This document shows, piece after piece, positions 54,029 to 63,995 of a stretch of DNA of 64,000 nucleotides. The stretch covers positions 44,861 through 108,860 of the forward strand of contig WKFJ01000024.1 of the NCBI GenBank assembly GCA_014872785.1. The letters are read 5' to 3'. The position numbers and the translations under genes were made by a program. Under the pieces are notes generated by a model. That model searched no databases. It was not told where the DNA came from and worked only from the letters and a program-made list of their open reading frames with translations. How positions within the stretch are numbered: position 1 is the first letter of the stretch; each line of letters starts with the position of its first letter. The stretch is from Alteromonadaceae bacterium (lineage in GTDB: Bacteria > Pseudomonadota > Gammaproteobacteria > Enterobacterales > Alteromonadaceae).

Positions 54029-56143
54029 GTGAGCAGCCAATACCTAAAAAAACTCCAAAAGCAGCGCTTACGCAGAGACAGACGAGTAGCCATACTGATC
54101 ACCTCCGGTGGTTGGCTGGTTTTAGTCGCACTGCTGATGTTGATTTGGCATCTGTTCAGTGTTTCTGCTCCACTCCTGGGAGCGCCTTCCTTAAAACAAG
54201 TAAATAGTTGGCAATTGTCGGGTACAGGTAATGCACTTGCTGTTGGCAACAATGCTTTTGGCTACTACCTGTATTGGCAAAATGAAGAATGTACTAGCTC
54301 ATTAGTCCAGCTTTCGCAGGAACAAAAGAGTATTTCGAGCCAGCGAGTATTGCGCTCTGCGTGTGCCGAAAAATCACAAATCATATCGTTGCAAAACGAG
54401 CTCTATTTAGCTGATCTTGCAAGTGAAGGACGGTTGCGAGTGTATCATTTATCCATTGCACCAGAGAGCTCGCCTAAGAAACAACTTTGGTTCAGTGTCA
54501 GACTTCCCAACGACATTGAGTTGATTCGTTATCAAAAATGGCAGGTGCAAATTACCCGAGATTTGGTGTTGTTTACGGCTGAAACACCTGATAAACAAAG
54601 TGAATTGTTAGCATTTAGTCGTACAACTCGAGAGCTTGAGTATCGTCAGATTATCGAAAACGGACTGTTAAGTGCCACCGCTGATTCAGGCAATACTCTG
54701 GCTTGGTTACCCTCTGGTATCCTTAAATTCGGTGCACAAGACAATACATTTTACGCCAAAGAGTTTCTTACCAAACCAAAGCGCATTATTCAGTCTCCAG
54801 GGGCTAAGAGTTTTTATCTACTTTATGATAAAGGGGTTGAAAAGTTTACCTTCGCCAATCAGCTCGGACAGTTATCTATTCTCAAGCAGTTTTCCCTCAG
54901 TATGGATACTTCAATCAACGATTTTAAGCTGGCACCTAGCGGCCAGACGAGTTTGATATTTTCCAATAATATGGTGCATTGGCTAAACAATACCACTGGT
55001 GAGCTGATGACTAGTGAAGCCCTTGTGCACGGTTCATCTTATCGTTACCTAGATGAACGCCATTTATTGATCGCCCACAACGATAAACTAACAAAATGGG
55101 AAATCATAAACCCAAGTGCATCTATTACCGCTTCCAGTTTGTGGGATGAGCTTTGGTACGATGGTTATCAGCAGCCCGATTATGTCTGGCAAACATCCAG
55201 TGCCTCAGATTACCAGCAACCTAAATACAGTGTTGTTCCTTTGGTTTTGGGAAGTATCAAAGCCTCGTTTTTGGCTATTTTGGTAGCATTACCTCTAGGT
55301 TTTGGCAGTGCTGTCTACTGTGGTTTTTTTGTGCCTTTTCGAGTACGAAAGTACCTGAAGCCGGCAGTGGAATTAATTGAAGCAGTACCTTCTGTAGTGA
55401 TTGGCTTTGTCGCCGCAATTTGGCTTTTACCTATTGCGGAAAAGTACCTAGCAGGTGTGTTTTTATTTATTCTTTTTTCCCCCATCGCCTTGCTTGTGTT
55501 TGGTGTAATAGCTAACAAATGGGGCGTGCGGCTAAAGAATGGCTGGGAATTGATTTTTGCGGTTGTTTGCATTGCTAGCTTTTTGACGCTCTTTGAATTG
55601 GCTTGGTCCAACGATAGCCACGGTGCTCATATGTCACTTTTGCATCAATGGGTAGACAGTGTGTTTGAACTACACGCAAACAAAAACACATTAGTGCTGG
55701 CTTTAGCGCTAGGTTTTGCGATTGTACCTACCGTGTTTTCTATTGCCGAAGATGCCATACATGAAGTACCAAAGAGCATCCAGTTAGCTTCTTTTGCGAT
55801 GGGAGCAACGAGAGTGCAAACCTTGCAACGAATTGTTTTAGTAGCCGCAATGCCGGGACTTATTTCAGCGGCGATGCTCGGTTTTGCGCGTGCTTTTGGT
55901 GAGACCATGATCGTTATACTCGTATCGGGAAACACCCCGATTGCTTCATGGGATTTATTGGATGGCGTGCGCACACTTACCGCTAACCTCGCTATTGAAT
56001 TACCAGAGGCGCAAGTAGACAGTGCTCATTACCGAATTTTGTTTTTCACGGCGCTTATCTTGTTTGGATTTACCTTTGTCTTAAACACTATCGCGGAATT
56101 ACTGCGTATCCGGTCTAGGAGGAATTTTGGTTCCCTTAAGTAG
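54029..56143 (+). CDS. pstC: Phosphate ABC transporter permease PstC, extended form
   Basis: A 704-residue permease, more than twice E. coli PstC (319), from GTG 54029. The first membrane helix is about 25-48. A region of about 340 residues with repeated beta-strand patterns follows (about 50-395), probably outside the membrane and propeller-like. The permease core begins near 400 (LVLGSIKASFLAILVALPLGFG) and contains the EAA loop SFAMGATRVQTLQRIVL and FARAFGETMIVILVSGN near 610-640. Long PstC/PstA pairs occur in marine gammaproteobacteria. pstA overlaps by 17 bp. I see no convincing Pho box upstream. Confidence 0.9.
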   Translation: MSSQYLKKLQKQRLRRDRRVAILITSGGWLVLVALLMLIWHLFSVSAPLLGAPSLKQVNSWQLSGTGNALAVGNNAFGYYLYWQNEECTSSLVQLSQEQKSISSQRVLRSACAEKSQIISLQNELYLADLASEGRLRVYHLSIAPESSPKKQLWFSVRLPNDIELIRYQKWQVQITRDLVLFTAETPDKQSELLAFSRTTRELEYRQIIENGLLSATADSGNTLAWLPSGILKFGAQDNTFYAKEFLTKPKRIIQSPGAKSFYLLYDKGVEKFTFANQLGQLSILKQFSLSMDTSINDFKLAPSGQTSLIFSNNMVHWLNNTTGELMTSEALVHGSSYRYLDERHLLIAHNDKLTKWEIINPSASITASSLWDELWYDGYQQPDYVWQTSSASDYQQPKYSVVPLVLGSIKASFLAILVALPLGFGSAVYCGFFVPFRVRKYLKPAVELIEAVPSVVIGFVAAIWLLPIAEKYLAGVFLFILFSPIALLVFGVIANKWGVRLKNGWELIFAVVCIASFLTLFELAWSNDSHGAHMSLLHQWVDSVFELHANKNTLVLALALGFAIVPTVFSIAEDAIHEVPKSIQLASFAMGATRVQTLQRIVLVAAMPGLISAAMLGFARAFGETMIVILVSGNTPIASWDLLDGVRTLTANLAIELPEAQVDSAHYRILFFTALILFGFTFVLNTIAELLRIRSRRNFGSLK

Positions 56144-57728
56144 ACCTGCGTGGCTCACAAAAATGAGTGGACGGTTCGTCAATATTGTCTGGCCCAATTG
56201 GCAATTATTTTTTGCCGGATTGTCCCTGATATTTACTCTGTTGGCGTTAGTGACCTTGTTATTGCTCATTTCCAGCAAAGGCTTAAGTTATTTTTGGCCA
56301 AAACCCATATCTCAGATCACCTTTGATGTACCTACTGGTAACAAAACTGTTTATGCCTACGCTTACACTCCGATTGAACACGGGGATATTGAGGAAAGCT
56401 TATGGTTGCAGTTGGACGATTATCACCACAATAAGCAAAGTGCCCAGTATTACTTGCAAAAGACCCAAGTAATATCTGAAGAACAGCCCACTGAACTGGT
56501 GCGAGTTACGTTGCGAGATAGTCGCTTTTTGCTAGCAAAGCCGGTTTTTGTTGAAGCGTTAGGTAAACGATTAGATATCAGCGAATTAGCTATTCAAAGA
56601 AAAATTGTCAGCCGATTACAGGAACAAAAACGCGACATTCAACTTGGCTCTTTGGCAAGTATCCACAGTACTCTGTATGACTACGACCAACGCGGCGTAG
56701 CCAAAGATAGTCGGGCATATAGGATTCAAGTTGAGTCGTACAACGAGCTAATGAACGATATTGCTACAATTGATGAGATTGTTAGCCAATATCAACTGCA
56801 CTATCAAACAGCAGATGGGGTCGTTAAGAAAATATCGCTTCAAGACATTAAAAAAGTATCGAGAGTAAATGCCCTTTCTATCGGTACCAAAATAGCACAC
56901 TTCTTTGACGGAATTGTACAGTTCTTAACAGAAGACGATGTCCACGACAATCGCTCGGGCGGTGTCTATCCCGCGATTTTTGGTACTGTGCTAATGGTGT
57001 TGTTGATGACGGTAATTGTGGCGCCTTTGGGCATTATTGCCGCTATATATTTAACCGAATATGCACCAAACAACGCCGTGGTATCGGTAATTCGCATCGC
57101 CGTGAACAATCTGGCTGGCGTGCCTTCGGTCGTTTATGGGGTATTTGGTTTAGGTCTATTTGTGTACCACCTTGGTGGCAACATAGACGCCTTATTTTAC
57201 GCTGATAAATTGCCAACACCTACCTTTGGTACACCTGGGTTATTATGGGCGTCTCTTACGATGGCGTTATTGACACTACCTGTAGTAATAGTGGCAACCG
57301 AAGAGGGGCTCAGACGTGTGCCTCAAAATTTGCGTCACGCTAGTTACGCCCTTGGCGCGACAAAATTTGAAACTCTCAAAAAAGTGATATTGCCAGCGGC
57401 CAGTTCAAGCTTGATGACGGGGATTGTACTGGCGATTGCCAGAGGCGCGGGTGAGGTGGCGCCAATGCTGTTAGTCGGCGCGGTAAAATATGCACCGGTA
57501 CTGCCAATTGATAGTGATTTCCCATTCGTCCATTTGGAACGACAGTTTATGCACCTAGGTGTTTTAATATACGACGGTGCGTTCCACGGACAAGCTGCGC
57601 AACCTAGCGCCACTTTTATGTTTTCAGCCTGCTTATTATTGTTAATCGTGGTGACACTGCTTAACATGGTCGCCATTTATATCAGAGCTAAACTGCAATC
57701 TAGGTACCGAGCACAAGTTAATGCCTGA
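56127..57728 (+). CDS. pstA: Phosphate ABC transporter permease PstA, extended form
   Basis: A 533-residue permease (E. coli PstA: 296). A TTG start at 56127 is favoured by AGGAGG just upstream, overlapping pstC by 17 bp; ATG 56163 is an alternative. The first membrane helix is about 30-55; a soluble extension of about 220 residues follows; the permease core starts near 285 and has the EAA loop [19 protein letters not shown] and [18 protein letters not shown] near 425-455. It pairs with PstC to form the phosphate channel. Both partners are extended at the same place, after the first helix, so the extensions may pair. pstB overlaps by 8 bp. Confidence 0.91.
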   Translation: MVPLSRPAWLTKMSGRFVNIVWPNWQLFFAGLSLIFTLLALVTLLLLISSKGLSYFWPKPISQITFDVPTGNKTVYAYAYTPIEHGDIEESLWLQLDDYHHNKQSAQYYLQKTQVISEEQPTELVRVTLRDSRFLLAKPVFVEALGKRLDISELAIQRKIVSRLQEQKRDIQLGSLASIHSTLYDYDQRGVAKDSRAYRIQVESYNELMNDIATIDEIVSQYQLHYQTADGVVKKISLQDIKKVSRVNALSIGTKIAHFFDGIVQFLTEDDVHDNRSGGVYPAIFGTVLMVLLMTVIVAPLGIIAAIYLTEYAPNNAVVSVIRIAVNNLAGVPSVVYGVFGLGLFVYHLGGNIDALFYADKLPTPTFGTPGLLWASLTMALLTLPVVIVATEEGLRRVPQNLRHASYALGATKFETLKKVILPAASSSLMTGIVLAIARGAGEVAPMLLVGAVKYAPVLPIDSDFPFVHLERQFMHLGVLIYDGAFHGQAAQPSATFMFSACLLLLIVVTLLNMVAIYIRAKLQSRYRAQVNA

Positions 57729-58524
57729 CCAATCTACTAGCCAAAAATCGTTAAAAGCGCTCTCGCCCGAGCAAACGGCGATAGAGGTGCGCAATTTGTC
57801 ATTGAGATTTGGCAAGAAAACCGCATTGCGCGATATCAGCCTAAAAATACCCAAACACAGTATTACGGCGATTATTGGCCCGAGCGGATGCGGCAAGTCC
57901 ACTTTGATTGGTTGTTTCAACCGCTTAAATGATCTCACTCCAGATTGTCAGGTCGATGGCAAGGTATTGGTGAACGATAAAAATATTTACGGCTCAAGAC
58001 AAAATGTGCCTATCTTGCGCAGCCAAGTGGGAATGGTATTTCAGCAACCCAATCCGTTTCCGATGTCTATTTATGAGAACGTGGTTTATGGGCTAAGAAT
58101 AAAAGGTATAACCGATCGCAGAATTTTAGACGATGCAGCCGAAACTGCCCTGAATATGGCGGCACTATGGGACGAAGTGAAAGACTCACTGTTCCAACCT
58201 GCAATGGTGTTATCCGGAGGGCAACAGCAACGCCTCGTGATTGCTAGAGCACTTGCACTGGAACCGGAAATACTACTCTTGGATGAACCCACCTCAGCAC
58301 TGGATCCGATCTCAACCCTGCAAATAGAAGAGCTTATTTTTGGGTTAAAACAAAAACATACTGTGGTTATCGTTACCCATAATTTGCAGCAAGCCGCGCG
58401 TGTCTCAGATCAGACCGCTTTTTTAAATCAGGGCGAGCTTATCGAATACTCTAAGACCGATACGATGTTTACCATGCCACTGAAACAACAAACCGAAGCT
58501 TTTATTACTGGACGCTTTGGTTAA
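57721..58524 (+). CDS. pstB: Phosphate ABC transporter ATP-binding protein PstB
   Basis: A 267-residue ATPase (E. coli PstB: 257) with Walker [10 protein letters not shown] near residue 55-63, Q loop [19 protein letters not shown], signature LSGGQQQR near 163, Walker [14 protein letters not shown] near 182 and the switch His in [15 protein letters not shown]. It powers PstC/PstA. The start overlaps the pstA stop by 8 bp; phoU starts 21 bp after its end. Confidence 0.95.
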   Translation: MPDQSTSQKSLKALSPEQTAIEVRNLSLRFGKKTALRDISLKIPKHSITAIIGPSGCGKSTLIGCFNRLNDLTPDCQVDGKVLVNDKNIYGSRQNVPILRSQVGMVFQQPNPFPMSIYENVVYGLRIKGITDRRILDDAAETALNMAALWDEVKDSLFQPAMVLSGGQQQRLVIARALALEPEILLLDEPTSALDPISTLQIEELIFGLKQKHTVVIVTHNLQQAARVSDQTAFLNQGELIEYSKTDTMFTMPLKQQTEAFITGRFG

Positions 58525-58545
58525 CACCATAGCGGTAAGGCTACT

Positions 58546-59244
58546 ATGCAAAACTTTAATATATCTGGACACATATCAGGAAAGTTTAATCAGGAATTGG
58601 AAAGCCTCAAAAATGCTGTTTTGGCAATGGGCGGACAGGTTGAATTGCAACTTCGCCGTACCTTGACTGCACTTCGTTCTGAAGACAAGCGCGCGGCAGA
58701 AAAAATCATTCACGATGACAATAAAGTGAATGAAATGGAGCTGAGAATAGATGATGAATGTATGCGCATTATCGCCCGCCGGCATCCTACAGCGAGTGAT
58801 CTGAGGTTGGTACTTACTATCGTGAAAATTAACGCTGATGTAGAGCGCATAGGCGACGAAGTTGAACGAATAGCACGTATGATTACCTTAACTGACTTAC
58901 CTGCGTCAGCGCGCATCAAAGCCGATATGTTCGAAACCGGCCAGCAAATTCTAGAGATGTTTAACAGTACTCTTAATGCTTTTGCGCGTATGGATTCTGA
59001 ATCAGCAAAACGCATACATACCGATGACAGAAAAGTGGATGAGAAGTACAAGCATTTGCTTGTCCAAGTGATTCAAGAAATGCAGGACAACGAAGAAATA
59101 GCCCCTGCTTGGCTCGATATTCTCTGGTCTTTAAGGGCAATGGAACGAATTGGAGACCGTTGTAAGAACGTTTGTGAATACATCATTTATTTCGTAGAAG
59201 GCGTCAATGTGCGTCATGATGATACTGACTTTGCCGACGAATGA
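58546..59244 (+). CDS. phoU: Phosphate signalling protein PhoU
   Basis: A 232-residue all-helical protein of two three-helix bundles, each bearing the metal-binding motif (ELRIDDECMRIIARRHP-type and VDEKYKHL), and the conserved MERIGDRCKNVCEYIIYFVEG near the C-terminus. PhoU joins the Pst transporter to PhoR so that PhoR is kept inactive when phosphate is plentiful. Last gene of pstCAB-phoU. Length like E. coli PhoU (241). Confidence 0.94.
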   Translation: MQNFNISGHISGKFNQELESLKNAVLAMGGQVELQLRRTLTALRSEDKRAAEKIIHDDNKVNEMELRIDDECMRIIARRHPTASDLRLVLTIVKINADVERIGDEVERIARMITLTDLPASARIKADMFETGQQILEMFNSTLNAFARMDSESAKRIHTDDRKVDEKYKHLLVQVIQEMQDNEEIAPAWLDILWSLRAMERIGDRCKNVCEYIIYFVEGVNVRHDDTDFADE

Positions 59245-59480
59245 AGAAATTTGCCCTGAAAATACCTATGTGACAAACAAATGAAATCTAAGGTGCCTTT
59301 TCCAATTAAGCTAGTGTAGAATCCCCCCCAAATTTTTACATGTTAACGCTTTTATTCATTGAAACTACTCGTTAAATCGACTCTTCAGCCCAAGTTGGCT
59401 GCTAATGGTTGAGCAAGTTGTAGCGAGGACGTCAGCAACAAATTGATGACAGCAGTGAGTAAAATTAGAGGTTTTAAGGC

Positions 59481-60764
59481 ATGGATATATTATCCGCTTA
59501 CGGGTTGATTCTCGTTATTCTCGCTGCATCAGTTGGGTTGCTTATGGCCTGGGGTATCGGTGCAAATGATGTGGCAAACGCCATGGGAACCTCTGTAGGT
59601 GCGAAGGCACTAACCATCAAACAAGCTATCTTGGTCGCCATGGTGTTTGAATTTGCGGGTGCTTATTTGGCCGGCGGTGAAGTCACCTCCACTATTCGCA
59701 AAGGCATTATTGATTCTTCTTACTTTGTCGACAGCCCCGAACTGCTCGTCTTTGGCATGATTTCAGCGTTAACTGCTGCGGGTATTTGGTTGGTGATCGC
59801 TTCCTACCGTGGCTGGCCCGTATCCACTACTCACTCAATTGTAGGGGGTATAGTCGGTTTTGCAGTAGTTGGCGTAGGCATGGAAGTTGTCGTTTGGGGC
59901 AAAGTCGGCGGTATCGTAATGAGCTGGATTGTAACCCCTGCACTGGCTGGCTTCTTGGCTTACGCAGTGTATATGAGTGCCGATAAGTTCATTTTAAGCG
60001 CTAAAGACCCATTAAAAAATGCGCGTCGTTATGTTCCTTTATACATGGCGCTAGCAGGCTTTGTTTTGTCTTTAGTTACCATCAAAAAAGGGCTTAAGCA
60101 CGTTGGTTTAGATATTCCCGATGCCCAAGGCTATCTATTGGCAGTTGCAATTGCGGTAGTCGTTGCCGTTATTGGCAAGTTTATGATTAATAAGGTGCTC
60201 GCCGAATCATCTGAACACAGCGATGTTTTGGCTGATGAAAACCAGTTCTCGCCAATTGAAAAAGTGTTCGCTGTACTGATGATTATTACCGCTTGCTGCA
60301 TGGCGTTTGCTCATGGCTCAAATGATGTAGCCAACGCAATTGGCCCATTGGCCGCAGTTGTCAGTGTCGTGTCCAACGATGGCGAGATTGTTAAGAAAGC
60401 GGCTTTGGATTGGTGGATATTACCGTTAGGGGCATTTGGTATTGTTGCTGGTTTGGCTTTATTCGGTAAACGTGTGATGCACACCATTGGACATGGCATT
60501 ACCAAACTAACACCTAGTAAAGGTTTTGCAGCTGAGCTTGCTGCGGCCTCTACGGTCGTTATTGCTTCTGGTACCGGGTTACCCATCTCCACAACGCAAA
60601 CACTTGTTGGCGCTGTTATAGGTGTTGGACTTGCGAGAGGCGTTGCGGCTGTCAATATGAAGACTTCTCGTACTATCGTGATTTCGTGGGTAGTTACGCT
60701 GCCTGCCGGCGCTATTTTATCGGTGCTATTCTTTTACCTACTGCAAATGATATTTGTCGTTTAA
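59481..60764 (+). CDS. PiT-family inorganic phosphate transporter
   Basis: A 427-residue inner-membrane permease with about ten membrane helices and the two PiT signature segments: WGIGANDVANAMGTSVGAKA near residue 25-45 and AHGSNDVANAIGPLAAVVS near 277-296. PiT carriers take up phosphate with cations at low affinity, so this complements the high-affinity Pst system. It follows phoU by 236 bp without a terminator I can identify, so it may be a separate unit. A hydrophilic loop near residues 230-255 is typical. Confidence 0.93.
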   Translation: MDILSAYGLILVILAASVGLLMAWGIGANDVANAMGTSVGAKALTIKQAILVAMVFEFAGAYLAGGEVTSTIRKGIIDSSYFVDSPELLVFGMISALTAAGIWLVIASYRGWPVSTTHSIVGGIVGFAVVGVGMEVVVWGKVGGIVMSWIVTPALAGFLAYAVYMSADKFILSAKDPLKNARRYVPLYMALAGFVLSLVTIKKGLKHVGLDIPDAQGYLLAVAIAVVVAVIGKFMINKVLAESSEHSDVLADENQFSPIEKVFAVLMIITACCMAFAHGSNDVANAIGPLAAVVSVVSNDGEIVKKAALDWWILPLGAFGIVAGLALFGKRVMHTIGHGITKLTPSKGFAAELAAASTVVIASGTGLPISTTQTLVGAVIGVGLARGVAAVNMKTSRTIVISWVVTLPAGAILSVLFFYLLQMIFVV

Positions 60765-61000
60765 TAGGTCTTTACTTAACGACATTTGGGCGCTCAAAGT
60801 AAAGGCCAACTGGTTCTAGTTATAAAGTCTAATGTTTTTAGGGTGCCCAACCCGTTACATTTGAATCTACTCAAATGACATCCTTTTACGAGCGATATTT
60901 TCGATATCGATTGACTGTGCAGGTTTTTCTTACACAGTGTTTCACGTATCATAAGAGCCTCTCGTAACGTATTCGGACTGAAAAGGGCAGGGTCGCACTA

Positions 61001-63298
61001 TTGAGCGCTAAAATGACGTTTTTCTCCTGGTTAAAACGCTATTTCTGGAAGTTATTATCTGTGATGCTGGTGGCGTTATTCGCCTATGGCCTCTACCTAG
61101 ATGCGCAAATTAAAGCCCGATTTGATGGCAATAAATGGGTTGTTCCAGCACAACTTTATGCTCGCCCTTTGACCATGCAAGTTGGACAGGATTTACGCCT
61201 TGAAGAAGTGCTTCAAGAGCTTGATATTCTTGGTTATCGCAAAGTCACCAAACCCTCACAAAGCGGCGAATATCGCGTCACTCGAAATGATATTCATATC
61301 ATTCGTCGAAGCTTTGCTTTTGCCGAAGGCTTTGAACCTGAGAAGTCGGTAACACTTAGCTTGCGACACGGGAAACTGGTTAATATCCGTGACAATGTGA
61401 CAACTGACTTTATCCAATCAATTCGCTTAGAACCTCTGATGGTATCTCGCATTACTACGCAGAGCTTTGAAGACCGCATGTTGGTCACTTTAGACGATGT
61501 GCCCAAACACCTGATAACGGCTTTACTGCATACCGAAGACCGCGATTTTTACAATCATTTTGGGGTAGCACCACTGGCCATTGCCAGAGCATTAATTGCC
61601 AATGTTCAAGCAGGAAAAACGGTACAAGGAGGCAGTACTCTCACTCAACAATTGGCTAAAAATCTCTTCCTTACCCGTGAAAGAAGTCTTGTGCGCAAGG
61701 TTAATGAAGCCATCATGGCAGTCATCATGGAAATTCGCTACAGCAAAGACGAGATCCTTGAAACCTATATCAATGAGGTGTTTTTGGGACAAAAAGGTGA
61801 GTTAGCAATCCATGGTTTTGGTCTGGCAAGTTATTACTATTTCAATCGACCCATCAATGAATTGAACGTCGCAGAAAGTGCCATTTTGGTAGGAATGGTG
61901 AAAGGTCCCTCTCTTTATAACCCTTTCCGCCGTCCGGAGCGTGCGATGGCACGCAGAGACTTGATTTTACGCACCTTGATGGATGATGAACTGATTTCTT
62001 TAGAACATTATCAAGCGAGCGTGAATGCGGAATTAAACGTAACTAACCAAGGCTTATTGGTTAAACATAAATATCCTGCGTTTATGGACGCGGTTAATCG
62101 TGAACTGCGGGCTACCTTAATTAATCCTGACATTCGAGATTCTGGGGTCAAAATATTCAGTACACTTGATCCGTTTGTGCAACGTGCAGCTGAGCAAGCA
62201 GTTGAGCAAAGACTACCCCTGTTGAAGGAGCGCAGTGGTGAAGTTGAACTTAATACTGCTGTAATTGCCAGTGCGTATCGGACAGGTGAAATACGCGCCA
62301 TTGTTGGCGGCAAAGATTTCAATTATCGCGGTTTTAATCGAGTGTTGGATGCAAACCGTCCAATAGGGTCTTTGATCAAACCCGCGGTTTATCTAACCGC
62401 ATTGGAAGACGCGGGTAATTATAATTTGGCAACGCCAATTGAAGACTTACCTATTACCCTCAGCAGTACTCATGGCAAGCAGTGGCAGCCCAAAAACGTG
62501 GATAAAAAGTTTCGTGGAACCGTATCACTGCTCTCTGCACTGACTCAGTCATTAAATGTACCCACAGTTAAACTTGGTATGGATATGGGGTTGGACAACG
62601 TTACAGATACGCTCTACCGTCTTGGTGTGAAAAAATCTGTCGAGGCATATCCGGCGATTACGCTTGGTGCGGTAAACTTATCACCGTTCCGAGTGAATCA
62701 AATCTATCAAACAATTGCCAATCAGGGCAGCCAGCATAAGCTACATGCAATTACGGCAATTACCAGCCATGACGACCAAGTCATCTGGTTGCGTACGCCA
62801 AATCCTGAGCAAACGGTTGATCCACAAGCAGCGTATTTGACTAACTACGCGTTACATAAGGTGACTCGTGAAGGGACAGGCAGACGCTTGAAACAAGCTT
62901 TTCCTGATATTAATTTAGCAGGTAAAACCGGCACCACAGACGACTACAGAGACAGTTGGTTCACAGGCATCGATAGTCAGTTGGTCACGTCAATATGGGT
63001 GGGGAACGACGATAACTTGGAGACCAACCTTACTGGTTCAGCGGGTGCGATGAGTGTTTATATCGATATCCAAAAACAAATTCAGCCTCGCTCATTCGCA
63101 CAAGCTTTTCCTGAAGGGGTTCATATAGCCCATTTCAATCCCAATTCAGGGGTGCATCAGCAGGCAGGGTGCCAAATATCTATCAGTGTGCCAGCTATCC
63201 TAGATGCTTTGCCAACGGTGATGGGCTGTGATGGCCAGATTCCTCCAGAGCCTGAGGAAGAGCAAAGTTTTTGGGATAGATTTTGGGGAAACGAATAG
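61001..63298 (+). CDS. mrcB: Bifunctional penicillin-binding protein 1B
   Basis: A 765-residue class A PBP: short cytosolic N-terminus, one membrane helix (about 12-32), a UB2H-like region (about 70-150), the GT51 glycosyltransferase with HTEDRDFYNHFGVAPLAIA near 172 and QGGSTLTQQLAKNLFLTR near 209, and the transpeptidase with the SxxK serine in RPIGSLIKPAVY near 453, SLN in TQSLNVPTVKLG near 510 and KTGTTDDYRDSWF near 645. It polymerises and cross-links peptidoglycan. TTG 61001 or ATG 61013 may be the start; AGGG lies before both. Length below E. coli PBP1b (844), mainly because the N-terminus is short. Confidence 0.95.
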   Translation: MSAKMTFFSWLKRYFWKLLSVMLVALFAYGLYLDAQIKARFDGNKWVVPAQLYARPLTMQVGQDLRLEEVLQELDILGYRKVTKPSQSGEYRVTRNDIHIIRRSFAFAEGFEPEKSVTLSLRHGKLVNIRDNVTTDFIQSIRLEPLMVSRITTQSFEDRMLVTLDDVPKHLITALLHTEDRDFYNHFGVAPLAIARALIANVQAGKTVQGGSTLTQQLAKNLFLTRERSLVRKVNEAIMAVIMEIRYSKDEILETYINEVFLGQKGELAIHGFGLASYYYFNRPINELNVAESAILVGMVKGPSLYNPFRRPERAMARRDLILRTLMDDELISLEHYQASVNAELNVTNQGLLVKHKYPAFMDAVNRELRATLINPDIRDSGVKIFSTLDPFVQRAAEQAVEQRLPLLKERSGEVELNTAVIASAYRTGEIRAIVGGKDFNYRGFNRVLDANRPIGSLIKPAVYLTALEDAGNYNLATPIEDLPITLSSTHGKQWQPKNVDKKFRGTVSLLSALTQSLNVPTVKLGMDMGLDNVTDTLYRLGVKKSVEAYPAITLGAVNLSPFRVNQIYQTIANQGSQHKLHAITAITSHDDQVIWLRTPNPEQTVDPQAAYLTNYALHKVTREGTGRRLKQAFPDINLAGKTGTTDDYRDSWFTGIDSQLVTSIWVGNDDNLETNLTGSAGAMSVYIDIQKQIQPRSFAQAFPEGVHIAHFNPNSGVHQQAGCQISISVPAILDALPTVMGCDGQIPPEPEEEQSFWDRFWGNE

Positions 63299-63322
63299 GG
63301 TAACAACCCGCTCCTTTATTGC

Positions 63323-63736
63323 CTAACAGGGTTGTGCTGGGTAGTACCACACGTTGAGTATTTTATCGTTTTTTAGCTCATAGACCCCAATACTACATTG
63401 GCTTTTGGCGACGCCATTATTACTCCATGTTGCTTTCTCGATAGTACTCACGAAATTTTGATTGGTAAAAATGTTAACGATTTCCGATTGGGCACTAGGT
63501 ACTGATTGGAAATATCCCTGCATCGCGGTGCCCAATGCGGTTTTAGATTCGGCTTCTATTGTCAGTTCATTCACTTGAATGCTCATCCATCGAATTTTGG
63601 GATCTGCGTGTTTGAGCATCGCTGCAACATTCTTTTCATTAAACGCGGCAACAAACTCCTTTACGATCGACTTCGGCTCGTCGGCAATGGACGAAAAACA
63701 GACGAATACTGCCGAGAAAAACGCAGTGAACTTCAT
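63323..63736 (-). CDS. Secreted NTF2/SnoaL-like protein
   Basis: A 137-residue protein with a signal peptide (about 1-18, FVCFSSIA) and a single NTF2-like alpha+beta barrel: helix IVKEFVAAFNEKNVAAMLKHAD, then strands including WMSIQVNELTIEAES and CSIGVYELKNDKILNVWYY. NTF2-like domains serve as small-molecule pockets or enzymes; no catalytic residue can be assigned. It ends in a Cys and contains one more near residue 114, possibly a disulfide. Monocistronic, convergent with mrcB. Confidence 0.78.
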   Translation of the reverse strand: MKFTAFFSAVFVCFSSIADEPKSIVKEFVAAFNEKNVAAMLKHADPKIRWMSIQVNELTIEAESKTALGTAMQGYFQSVPSAQSEIVNIFTNQNFVSTIEKATWSNNGVAKSQCSIGVYELKNDKILNVWYYPAQPC

Positions 63737-63802
63737 TGATAACTCCAGTTTAGAAGGCGAAAGACGTAACTATACCTGAAACACCTCAAGATCCTTGCTT
63801 CA

Positions 63803-63995
63803 GAGCTATCACAGCGCTTTCAGTACAAGGCACACTTGAGAAGGAATGTGGTTACCTTTCAAGCAATTGTTACGCAGTAATGAAAGCGCTGTGAAGCTCC
63901 AAAAGGGCGAGGCCTAAAAGGATTTATGCTGCGTTAAATTGTATTGACGTGAAATAACCATGCCTTCAACAATTTGCCTTGCCTAAATCCTTTTA
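63803..63995. repeat. Structured intergenic repeat-like element with two inverted-repeat modules
   Basis: Two modules lie in this non-coding end. TCACAGCGCTTTCA (63809-63822) pairs perfectly with TGAAAGCGCTGTGA (63881-63894), and the pairing continues outward with GAGCT and AGCTC around a one-base bulge. Further on TAAAAGGATTTA (63915-63926) pairs with TAAATCCTTTTA (63984-63995), and inside it AAATTGT (63936-63942) with ACAATTT (63969-63975). No gene is present. The nested-arm pattern is like the element at 9043-9270, though the sequences differ. It could be a dispersed genomic repeat. Confidence 0.55.
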
